Assembly (NCBI RefSeq): GCF_000264995.1
Contig: NW_006767449.1
Coordinates: 332,734-367,075, forward strand
DNA length: 34,342 nucleotides
Reading direction: 5' to 3'
Origin: Punctularia strigosozonata HHB-11173 SS5
Lineage: Eukaryota > Basidiomycota > Agaricomycetes > Corticiales > Punctulariaceae
Of the stretch, positions 19,865 through 29,704 are shown in pieces (within the stretch, counting starts at the first letter, position 1; every line of letters starts with the position of its first letter). Below the pieces are notes generated by a model. It saw nothing but the letters and a program-made list of their open reading frames with translations. It was not told where the DNA came from and ran no database searches. The translations under genes and the position numbers were made by a program.

Positions 19865-21730
19865 TCTTGCTTTGGATCGGGATTCTAACATTTGCTACTT
19901 TCCGACCACACTGTTCACATGCGATTAACAGGAAATTTGTGCCAATACGCAGTAATTGTAGGGTGCGGCCTACTTGCGGTACTGGACTTTGTAGATGATG
20001 CATTAGGATTCGCCGTCCACCTGCATATAAAGATCATATAAGCGCTAATCCCGACTCCCCCGGAGCTTGCGGAGGTTGGAGTTGGTTAACATCTCACTCA
20101 TCTCGAGCTGTGACCGGCTGTGTGATCCTGCCAAAACGTGATGGTTTGTGACTTCAATTCGTGAACCCGCCCTTTTCCGAGGTTCCGATATCCACCGGCT
20201 GACCAGCAAATCTTCTCACGCTTCGAAATATTCACGTGCACTTGTCCCTGTATCATTCTTTGCTCTGAAGTCTGTTCATTCTCTGTTCATTCTCTCCTCT
20301 CTGGGCAACACAAATTTTCTTGAGCTTACTGCTATCCGTCAGCCAGTCTTGCACTGACAGTGAAGTGGCGAGACAAGAAGGCGATCATCATAGAGAAATC
20401 TCGAGGATTTGAGTTATGTTCCAACAAGCCGTCAGACTCAGAGCATGAACATTGGTGATGCAAACTTGATCCAGAGCCTGAGAATGCAGAGAGCGACAAC
20501 GTACAAAGTGCTGACAACGATCTCGATGGTGACATGATGCGTGACTCAGACTCTGAGGTCCTCTGCACGCCATAGGCGGCATCGTGCCCGGAGTGAATAT
20601 CCCACCGACCATTTCGTCGTCGGCGATGGCATCAATTTGAGATCACTGTTCTTGCATGAGTTGCTCAATGATGGCACCAGGGAGTCTGTCAGTCAAACAA
20701 AGGCTCTAGGAGCCCGGAAAAGCAGACAGACAAAGACAAAGATCATAGCATGCCGTCGGCTTCCGCTGAACCTGTATCTCCGGTGAAATCCCAGTGGAAG
20801 CCGCAGTGAGGTGAATGACATGTCATTCTCATCATAGAATGACAGTAGATTTACACCATAGTATGTATGGAGCATGAACATGAGGTGAATCACACCCCGT
20901 GAATCTCAGCGTATTCACGGATTCACAGGACACCATCAACAGCTTGCTCGCACTTACTAGGCTACAATGGCATTTCCGTTGGATCTTGGTACTCACACCG
21001 GCCGCCTGCTATTTCACGCCTAGCAGGGGTTGCTATCAATTTCATGCTGCATTCAATACAACGAGAGTTTGGGAGTCGGATCCGGCGCGCACCTTGGTGC
21101 GGCGCAATACCCCCAAGTAGCAATCGTCTGACGCGATTGGCTGAGCTAAATTATGTAATCTCCTGGATGATTCATTTATCACCATGCACTTTTCCAGTCT
21201 GCCCACATCATCACCGTCGAGCCACTGCTTCATACCATGACAATACTTATACCTACACCGGGATTCTTCAGCTAGATAGGACGGACTCTCGGGCTATAAA
21301 TGACTGACGCTTGGCCTGAAGACATACACCGGATATCCCGAGTCTTGAATTCATCGTTCCTCGTTCTCGTTCGCGTATGGAGCTCGGCTTAAACCCGTCG
21401 TCGGAGTCGTCGCCACGAATAGCGCGTAACTCTCTCTCTAACGGCTGCCGGTGCCTTCATTGACATTGTCTACACAACTGCAGTCATAATCAGCTATGCA
21501 ATTAAACGGAGCTGGCCCCAGCTAGGGCAAGGCCGACGAGCTGCGTCAGAGGTTGGAGTCCTTGGACCACCACCGCGACTCGACGTCAGGGTCTCACTAA
21601 AACTCACGGATTATCAGAACTAAAATCGCTATATATGCTCACCTACAAGCCTTGATTCACCGAATGGCATTCTACTCGACTACTTATCTGGAAACGAGGT
21701 CTGAAAATACGTCTCGTAGTTCTCGGGGCA
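19865..21730. other. Gene-poor region with possible transposon relic
   Basis: About 1.9 kb with no intact gene. From about 20350 to 20790 short acidic and basic peptide-like stretches occur in different frames (for example DNDLDGDMMRDSDSEV at 20515-20562), as in a decayed coding sequence. A GTGAATC-rich hairpin follows at 20885. The rest (20930-21730) shows nothing recognisable. Confidence 0.4.
20885..20926. repeat. Nested GTGAATC inverted repeat
   Basis: CCGTGAAT (20897-20904) pairs perfectly with ATTCACGG (20913-20920) over an 8-nt loop. The flanking GTGAATC (20885-20891) extends the pairing with ATTCAC (20921-20926) after a bulge. Such iterated motifs are typical of DNA-transposon ends, but no matching left end was established. 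Confidence 0.5.
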
Positions 21731-22779
21731 TCATGATTCATGACGGGAACAGTCATCCTTAGAGGAAGCCCTGAACCGTATACCCAGTCTACCCTTGCCT
21801 TTGCCCGTAGCCTCGAAAAGATAGTCAAAGCCGCTGAGCGCGTGTCTCCCCGTAATGAGGGTGTTAAGGGGGCGCTGCATCCACTTCACCGAATCCGGAG
21901 CGTTTGTTGACGGTGACGGATCCTTCTTTTTGTCGACCACCGTGAACGAATAGAGCGGTTGGGGCAGTCCGGGCACGGTCACGACAATCCTCTCCCCCAC
22001 AATTACTTTCCCTTTCGACTGCGATGCGTTGGTATTTGAGTCCAAAGGCGGCGACACGCCGAATGAGACCTCGATGATGGCATATCCGAGGCCGCTGTCC
22101 ATGAGCAAAGATACTCCGTCCACCTGGATGTTCGAGGAGGGCACGGCGAAGGATACATTTGGCGCAACGTAATCACCTTCGCGCTCGGGACGGGGAGCTA
22201 GATCGACGAGGCTAAATCCCTCCATGTTATCGGATACGATTCCAAGATCGACGTATCGATCCTTCACACTCAGGATGAATCCCGCGTCGGCATTGCCCGC
22301 GCCCACGTCTTCTAGTGCCAGGAATGTGTTGATGTCGAGAAAGGGATAGACGTCGTTCCCGGCAGTGTCTTTCGGCGCCACGGTGTCCCTGTCAAACCCA
22401 AACCCAAGCATGCGTACACTATGTCCCCGTCGCCCAGGGATCGTGCGTGCTGGCCCGATACCACTTGCACAGGCGAATCATCATCGGCTTCGTCCTCGCC
22501 TTCACGGCAGGCTGAACGTCGGGTGGCGATGTGAAGTTCACGCGGGCACGAACCCATTCGCCCTGATACACGCGTCCGCTGCTGGTATACACGAGCTCGA
22601 AAGGCTTGCCCGTGCGGACGTAGTCTCCCGGTTGCAAGCAGACCTCCCCGACCACGATACCGGTCGAACCAGTGTCAATCATAAAGTCCGTTGGCCCAGA
22701 ACCACCGATACTGGTCGCGATGAAGAGGTCATGTTCCATAGAGCTGTAGGGGTCTAAGGGTATGCGATAGCTTTTGTCT
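21731..22779 (-). pseudogene. Pepsin-like module 2, frameshifted
   Basis: Similar over its length to the neighbouring module 1. The frame from 22779 reads KSYRIPL, then DFMIDTGSTGIVVG, GRVYQGEWVRARVNF and MIRLCKWYRAS, and runs into TAG at 22419-22421. The homologous continuation (HSVRMLGFGFD, NPFL-like, LLMDSGLGYAIIE, HALSGFDYLFEATG) resumes in another frame and ends at 21731. Alignment to module 1 is gap-free if one base of the four-G run at 22425-22428 is surplus, so the break is one indel: a real mutation or a homopolymer error. A 43-nt pseudo-intron could also bridge it but would delete conserved residues. The second catalytic-type motif is DSGLG, without the usual Thr/Ser after Gly. An isolated start would be ATG 22739, but the conserved frame extends upstream. 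Confidence 0.65.
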
Positions 22780-22812
22780 CTACATTGGGCGATCAGTCTC
22801 TGTGGCGGAATC

Positions 22813-23916
22813 CTACACGCACCCTAGCTTCGGAACTTCTGAGCTGCCGTTGGAATGAAAGCGAAATCCAAGCTGGCCCTTCTTCGGCCCGCACGCTCGA
22901 AAAAGGTAGGCAAAGCCCGTCAACACATGCCTGCTGATGTTGATGAACGGTTGTCGATATTGGCGCCAGTAGACCATATTTGGCGCTAAATGACCTTCAG
23001 ATGACTGGTCCCCCACTGTAAACGCGTATAGCGGATCCGACAACCACGGTGCAGTTATAGCGACCTTTTGACCAGCCTCGACGACGTCACTCTCCTTTAG
23101 AGTCGCTGGGGAATTGCCATACTGGGTTTCAACTACGGCGTCTCCGCGCCCGGTATCTATCAGCAGGGACGTGGCCGCCAGTGCGATATCCTTTCGAACC
23201 TGGACGCTGACCGTGGGTGCAATGTAATCCCCAGCTCGAGTGGGGTCGGGCTTCAGCTCCACGCATTGGAACTCCTTCGAGTTCTGGTCCGTGATGCCGA
23301 GCTCCACGTGGTTATCGCGCATGTTTAGGATATACCCAAGTTGAAGACTATAGTCATCAATCAATAGGAACGGATTGATATGCGTCGGGATGTCGTTGCC
23401 ATCCGGGTCCTTCCCCGTTGAGTCTAGGCCGAACCCGGCGCCAAGAATATATACTGAAGGGTGGTAGTTCCAAGTTGAGATGTCGTTCGCGCGGCATCGT
23501 TCCACCACGCGGATGAACATCGAGCGAGTTGTAGCGATAGCCACTGGGTCTCCGTCGGCGGAATGGAAAGATATTTTGGCGCAAACCCAATGACCCTCGT
23601 ATCGCGAGCCGTTTCCGGAGCAAACAAAGGTGAAGGGCTTCCTAGTCTCATGGTATGTAGTCCCTCGAAGGTCGCACGCCGCGATCATGAGTCCGGTCGA
23701 CCCTGTATCGACTGTGAAGTGGAAAGTCCGACCGCCACCAACGCTGGCATAGACGTCCAATCCGGACTTGATGGTGCTGTTGCTGGTGAATGGAAGTGAA
23801 TAACTCTTGGTGTTCCTGGCGCCAGTGTCGGTCAACCCGAAACATGGTGAAAGGTAACGATAAGTTTACCTAGCAGCAGACGATGGAGGTATCGCTGAAG
23901 GTCGGACGTCTATCAT
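22813..23916 (-). CDS. Pepsin-like aspartic-peptidase-fold protein, module 1
   Basis: Predicted 349-aa protein from two exons: 23916-23870 and 23815-22813, with a 54-nt GT-AG intron. The spliced start (MIDVRPSAIPPSSAA) supplies the ATG that the long exon lacks. Two Asp-Thr-Gly motifs occur: FTVDTGSTGLMI (Asp52) and LLIDTGRGDAVVE (Asp236). The 184-residue spacing is close to that between the two catalytic aspartates of pepsin, so a bilobed fold is likely. The second motif lacks the Thr/Ser normally following DTG, so activity is uncertain. There is no signal peptide or membrane helix, unlike secreted fungal pepsins. The stop is 22813-22815; an alternative donor just before it would join this protein in frame to module 2. 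I do not recognise a named family with confidence. Confidence 0.72.
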
Positions 23917-24999
23917 TGCGTTGAACGGGGGCACTGGACGGGCATACCGACCTTTATGACGTGACAAAGTGAAGCACTGAGTGGATAGACAAGGGAAACG
24001 CAGTGTCCCGATGACGTCTTTCTTATATTAGATAATCTCCAACGTGACTACATTTGTATCCCAGTGACGTCTCATGTGTACGTTGTTGGTAAGTCCCTGG
24101 CGCTCGATCATATTGACAGCGAAGCTCGTGTAGGCTCGGTATTCCCTTGTTCGGGTTCGAAGATGGACGGCCCGCATCGTGGATGCAGCGTGCCCGGAGG
24201 GTATTTGCGTTATGCACTGAATGCTGTGACCCAGTTGGGTACGTTGATAGCGGTCCTTGCCAAATTCCAGAAGGCACGAGATCGCTCGGTGGATCGTCCA
24301 TCATCTGTACACAGAAGTCAATTCAAGTTCACGACGATGTAAGTTGTAAGATAGAAGATCAGGACTCTCGAGCGTATGAATAGAGAGCCAGGGTAAGGTT
24401 TCGTCAAAGTGAACTCCGACTAGTGCACAGCAAGAAATCATCACAGAAGGGGCGATGCGGTAACTCCGAAGCGTAAAAACGACAATGCCCACCTGCTGGA
24501 GTACGGAAAGCAGGCATGACTGTAGTTGAATGTCACTCAAGACACGGGGTCAAGATATGCGGTCTATTATAGTAAATCGCGTCAGCGTGTGTCGAGGCGT
24601 TGTAAGGTTGATGAAGGAAGGAAGGAATCAGGACTTTCAAGCGTAATAGAAAGCCAGGGTAAGGTTGTCGTCAACGGGTGTATCCGACTGGTGCACAGCA
24701 ATAATATCATCATAGCGATGTTTGGGATAACACTACATTGACAAGGTTCAACGGTAACTCACATTTCATAAAGGGTGCCCATCTTCTTCACGTCAAACAG
24801 ATGGTCGAATTAGCAAACACATTCATTCGGTACTATGCAATCTGTGTGGTGTTGTATTAGTCAACGAGTTACGTCGAGGCAGCGATGGCGACTCACATTA
24901 TACAGGCTGAAATTCAGGCAGCGAGATATAAGCAGTGGAATGACCGTCGACAGCAGAATATGGTCCATACGAACTCTAGTATACCAACGCTGACGGATC
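23917..24999. other. Intergenic region with a diverged direct repeat
   Basis: About 1.1 kb without a gene, between the promoter of the pepsin-like gene and the 3' end of the cyclophilin gene. Its main structure is the imperfect direct repeat listed separately. Confidence 0.5.
24345..24783. repeat. Imperfect direct repeat, two copies about 270 bp apart
   Basis: The stretch from about 24345 to 24490 recurs at about 24600-24783: shared words in the same order include ATCAGGACT, GAGCCAGGGTAAGGTT / AAGCCAGGGTAAGGTT, CCGACT.GTGCACAGCA, ATCATCA and CGGTAACTC. Indels separate them, so the duplication is old. No coding signal. Confidence 0.7.
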
Positions 25000-25691
25000 T
25001 TAGACCACGCCGGAGCCGGTGATCATGATCTTGCCCTTGGTCGAGCCCGATGGCGTGCCCTTCGACTCGATGAGCTTGACCACATCCATGCCCTCAACGA
25101 CCTCGCCGAATACGACGTGCTTGCCGTCAAGCCAACGAGTGACGACAGTAGTAATGAAGAACTGTGAACCGTTGGTGTTGGGGCCAGCGTTCGCCATGGA
25201 GAGCAAGCCGGGCTTGTCGTGGAGGAGCTTGAAGTTCTCGTCTAACCATTCGTAATGACAGTCGGCTCGCATACGTTTAGAGACCATCACGTACCAGCGA
25301 ATTTCGCGCCATATATCGACTTCCCACCAGTGCCATTGTGGTTGGTGAAGTCGCCGCCTTGAAGCATGAACTGTAGAAGCCGCGTCAGATACAATGATAC
25401 CCGAATATCGCGCACGTACGTTCGGGATTACACGGTGGAAGGTACTCCCGGTGTAACCGAATCCATGTTGGCCGGTGGCCAACTCCCGGAAATTCTTCGC
25501 AGTCCTCGGAACAATGTCATCGTACAGCTTGAACACAATCCGGCCAGCGGGCTGCTGGTTGATGGCAACATCAAACTGCGAGCGATGTAGACCATGAGAT
25601 GCGAACCCAATACGCGTCATGAACAGACTCGACTCACGAAAACGTTCGACCTGTGTAGCGCGTTTGCCACTTGAGCGACGATGACAAGCAT
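25000..25691 (-). CDS. Cyclophilin-type peptidyl-prolyl cis-trans isomerase
   Basis: Predicted 175-aa single-domain cyclophilin A-like protein. Exons on the minus strand: 25691-25638, 25575-25420, 25370-25295, 25241-25000. The core runs [20 protein letters not shown] through [11 protein letters not shown]. Active-site residues of the family are present: Arg66 (STFHRVIPN), Phe71/Gln74 (FMLQGGDF), the [13 protein letters not shown] loop, Trp132 and His137 ([13 protein letters not shown]). The Trp predicts cyclosporin binding. The 18-residue first exon ([18 protein letters not shown]) is longer than the usual MSNVFF-like start, so the true N-terminus could differ by another small exon. Likely a cytosolic folding helper. 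The unspliced frame to 25818 is not the gene. Confidence 0.9.
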
Positions 25692-27203
25692 GGAAATATA
25701 GAAATTCACATTGGTTTCGTGGCTGAAGCTGCTGTCGACGCGAACCGGCGTAAGAATGACATGGCAACGACGAAGAGGAAAGCGAGCGAGACGCGAAAGC
25801 GCGAAAAAAATGGGGCAAGGCAGAAAGAGCCGATGGCGCGGGAGAAAGTCGCTCACGATTTTTATTTTCCTTTTCGGTACGATGTGCCTTTAGATCTCGT
25901 TGTCGACTGTCCTAGCGTTCACCTAGCTCTAGTTGGGCTATCGGGGCAAGCTCCAGCGTCGCCTTCATTTATACAACGAGCTGTCTCGATTGTAGAGTCT
26001 AGGCCCTGCTTTTTGGGGTGGTTCACTCGGCAATGAATATAATAGAAGGTAAGCAATGCATGCTGGATCGAGACCGATTGTCCAGGATGAACGATGAGAT
26101 GCGAGAGAAAGAGGAAGCGCGGCACCCGCAGCATCAGATTCTCTCATCGTACCTTGTATCATAAAGCAAGACCTCGGCCTCGTGTACCGATAACGCAGGA
26201 CAGCATGCAGTTCCCCGACGTGTTTCCACCTCGAAATAGACAACTTGTAGACAATCCTCGCAATCAATGCCCCGAACGGTCGCCTTGTGACAACGAGGAC
26301 TGACCGAGCTGAAGAATGGAAGGCTGACGCACACCTCCGGACGTGTCTTCGAAACGGAGGTTGACGACAGCTATAGTATTCGCGCTTCCGGCCTAGACAC
26401 ACTTGAGACGCGTGTAATCCTAAGGTTTGCCGCACCAATAGCGATAAATCGGGGCCGAGAAGGTATGCATCGTTCTTGTCGTCTATGGGTGTGTGGGGCC
26501 ACCGATCTGACTCCCTCTCGTTGATAAGGCTGAACAACTCGGCGCCGTCAGCTCCCCGAGAGGGAATACCGCGATACGTACGTCAAGGCGGGTGCCATCT
26601 CCTATCTTCACGCGCTGATCGCTGGAATTTGTATAGCAATACACCTACTATTGAATGCATGAGAGGTTACTCTGACAGTGTATCAGGCTCGGCAAGACGA
26701 CGCGCTCGGGTTTCGTACACCACTGGGCTGCGAGATCTCCGACCCTACGTGGATGCACGTCGTTTTTCCGTGGTCATTTACCCCGAGTCATGCTTGTGAG
26801 AAAGGGGAGCTCATCATAGGTGGATGATGCAGTATTCAACTGTCTTTGACGTGAGGCATGCTTCGTCTACGCGGTGACAATTCTATGACAACTAACTCCG
26901 GTGTATCGAAGCATTACGCAGTCCTCTCGATATCAAGGACAAGACAGCCGCTATATGTGCGATCATCAGGATGCAGATTATTTCAGGTACAAGATAGGAC
27001 TTCCAAGACTGTCCGCGTGGTAGCTATGCGGCGCAACATCTGCGATACGACTTCAAATGTGGTAATTCACACAATCGCTCTAATTCCGGGCGCGACATAT
27101 CGACCATTACATGCCATCATGTCATCCTTATCCATGCATGTCAATGAATCGTCATGAGATGTGTTCCATTACAGCGTGCTCGACGTGTGTCGTGGTGACA
27201 ATA
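25692..27203. other. Intergenic region between cyclophilin and BBE oxidase genes
   Basis: About 1.5 kb, containing the cyclophilin promoter and the 3' flank of the oxidase gene. A 190-codon minus-strand frame (26537-25965) and shorter plus-strand frames lack domains, low-complexity structure or splice support. Nothing else recognised. Confidence 0.45.
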
Positions 27204-29076
27204 TTAAGCCTTCGGCGCCACTGGGAACCACTTGTGAAACACATTATCGGGATCATACTTCGCCTTCAATTGAGCGAGACGGTCGTAATTCTCGCCGAAA
27301 ACGTCCCGGACTCGTTCATCTCCGAGCCCGTAGTTGGAATACTGCAGCGGAGTACTCAAATGAGAGGAATGCTGATCTGCATCGCGATAAACTCGGACTT
27401 ACCCCTCGTGCGCCTGCGAAGTCTGTATTGTCATCATTGTTCTCTAAGTATGCCACCTGCTCTCCCGACCATGCGCGCATCTGAAGTCATGTTCGGTGCA
27501 ATGAATGGAACCGGCAACGAGCCCGTACGCACAAAGCTGTCCAGTGCTGCTGTCTTCCACCTCATCGCAAGGTTGATATTATACCATCGTCCACGGTTAG
27601 CGAAAGACGTCGCTGAGTTTGGAACAGACACCACTTTCTCGAAGGGGTGTAGTTCGACGATAAGAGCGGAACTTGTGTTTGTCAAGCTGAAAACGGTCGT
27701 ATCTGTGAGCAAGCATCGAACTTACGCGCCAGCTTCAGGGTGAGAAGTTGTTAATTTGGCATATTCATCAAACAAGTGCTGAAAACGTGAAGGTTCCAGC
27801 GACGCAAAAGCGGTGCTCTTGAACAGCTTTCTATCTCCATGAGTCGCCATTGGGTTCTATGAGATTCACCAATGAGCGAGGGGATAAATATATCGCACTG
27901 ATCACATATTGACCTGCACGGCATTCAGGGATGAATAGGGCATCTCTTGTGTCATGTCCGCGACAGGGCCGACGTCGTAGAAAACCTTGAATTTGTCTTT
28001 CCCTTCATCTGCGCTGCCGTTATAGAAGGGAATGACAACTAAACATGGCTATTCAGGCGGCCTTCGCTCTCTTGCTTGGTGATGTATGAGAATTCCCAGC
28101 ATACCTTGAATTCTGGCGGAGGGCATGCCATAAAAATCATCGCACTCTCATTCTCCCCCGCTGCTCTTGCCCAGTTCTGTGCGGCGCCAAAGAGAGCAGA
28201 TAGTGCTGTAGGCGGAAATACGAGCTATTGGTCCTGTAAGCGAGTTCAACGGGTGCAATCACAAAGGATGAGCTCACGAGACCGGACCAGATGGGGTTCG
28301 TTTGTGGATATGCCCGTAATGTGAAATATGTGACGACGCCATAATTTGTTCCAGCTCCCCGAACAGCCCAGAACAGGTCCGAATGTCGGCTCTCGTTGGC
28401 GGTAACCACCTCGCCGTTCGCTAGTACTACCTCGACCTCTTCGAGATTATCGATAGTGAGGCCGTATTTTGCGGTGAGCCACCCATACCCTCCGCCAAGC
28501 GTAAGGCCACCGACACCTATCGGAGATCAACTGTCAGTGTACCATGGTTGGCCCGAATCGGAGGACTGCGCTTGCCTGTATGGTTTACCGTGCCTCCTAC
28601 AGTGGCCAGATTGTATTTCGCAGCTTCTGCATCAACATCAGCCCATACCGCGCCGCCCCCCACGACGATGCGACAAGGCCCTTCATCGACGCGAACAGAG
28701 TTCAGCCGCGCGAGATCGATAACCAATCCTTCGGAGGAAGAGGCGCCTGAACACGAATGACCCCCACCCTTGATAGCGATATCTAACGCATTGCGTGTTG
28801 CATATAGGATCTGACGCCCCGGTCATAGAGATGAAGTGCTTATGACCGCAATGCGCGTACCGCTTTCGATACATCTGAGGCAGATTCGGGAAACACAACG
28901 AACTTGGCCCTCTTCTCTGTAGATGCATCAGTGCAGATCATCATCGTGTCTTCGGATTTAGACTTACCTGCGTTCTCCGCCCATCTGCGCAGAGAGCTCT
29001 CGTAGGCCTCGCCGTCTTCGGGCGTCAGGATCTGATCCTTGCGTAGATGCAAGTAGATGGCACTCATGGCCGACAT
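27204..29076 (-). CDS. FAD-linked oxidoreductase, berberine bridge enzyme type
   Basis: Predicted 464-aa protein from ten exons: 29076-28968, 28916-28861, 28810-28576, 28516-28278, 28224-28105, 28048-27914, 27856-27726, 27686-27533, 27480-27403, 27341-27204. The third intron (28575-28517) has a GC donor in ideal context (ACAG/GCAAG). The PCMH-type FAD domain includes [17 protein letters not shown], whose His (about residue 73) is the usual 8-alpha FAD attachment site, then [12 protein letters not shown] and [13 protein letters not shown]. The Cys used for bicovalent attachment in plant BBE is absent (TVNHTGVGG). The C-terminal BBE motif is [20 protein letters not shown] through [14 protein letters not shown]. 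No signal peptide, so probably intracellular; such fungal enzymes often oxidise sugars or secondary metabolites. The 39-nt intron (27725-27687) is unusually short. Start is the first ATG of exon 1; a second Met follows three codons later. Confidence 0.88.
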
Positions 29077-29260
29077 CGGTGTGATCAATGATGATCAAAG
29101 TAGCAGAGCGAGTTGGCGAGAACACCGAGAACAGTTGACCGTGCGCCATGGTAAGCATCGTTCTCATGGCAGGTTTCATGGATTCACAAGCACACGGTCG
29201 TGCACTTGGTGTGCAAACCGGCATATCTCAACCGGGAAATGAGGTACCAGATCGAGTATG

Positions 29261-29643
29261 TGTAGCGCCACCATCGGACCTTCGCCCCGACAGAGACTCT
29301 CCTGACGAACGTGCACTCGAGTCGTGATAAAACCCCCACCGAAAGACACGTATTACGCCCTATAAAATATGACTGACACGTAGGGCCTCCGTAGTATATA
29401 AGTAGAGTACAAAAGATCATGTACTCTAGCTTTCTCCTGCGCACTCAACGAGACTTACCCCGGTCTATTGTGTGAACTCTGAGGAACTCTAAACCGTGTG
29501 ACTACACTTCGCTTACAAAGCTTACCCGTCGTCACATATTTTTGACCATTTACTTCTTGTGAGTAAAACAATCAAATCGTCTCTAGGCTGACTTCCTTTG
29601 ATTTAGGTTCCAACTCGGATTGATCACCCGAGTCTATCCTATC
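29261..29643 (+). repeat. 5' LTR (and possible leader) of a gypsy-type retrotransposon
   Basis: Starts TGTAGCGCC at 29261. TATA elements lie at 29371 (TATAAAA) and 29395 (TATATAAG). Two right ends fit: CTACA at 29502-29506, giving a TGTAG/CTACA terminal inverted repeat and a 246-bp LTR, or TATCA at about 29643, just before TTGGACGTCG, a possible primer-binding site. The 3' LTR is outside the window, so this cannot be settled here. Confidence 0.6.
29559..29606 (+). other. Possible intron in the retrotransposon leader
   Basis: GTGAGT donor, CTGAC branch site and TTTAG acceptor bound a 48-nt segment between the TATA boxes and the gag start codon, with the normal size and spacing of introns in this genome. 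Confidence 0.35.
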
Positions 29644-29704
29644 ATTGGACGTCGTCCGTTTCGTAAGTACTACAGTTACATTTATCCAATACAAGAATTA
29701 CGCT

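Noticed and set aside
21731-22411. Independent 226-aa gene starting MLGFGFD
   Set aside because: It is the second half of module 2 after the frameshift; aligned to module 1 it starts mid-domain.
25965-26537. 190-codon minus-strand frame
   Set aside because: No domain, transmembrane pattern, paralogue or splice support; composition like intergenic DNA.
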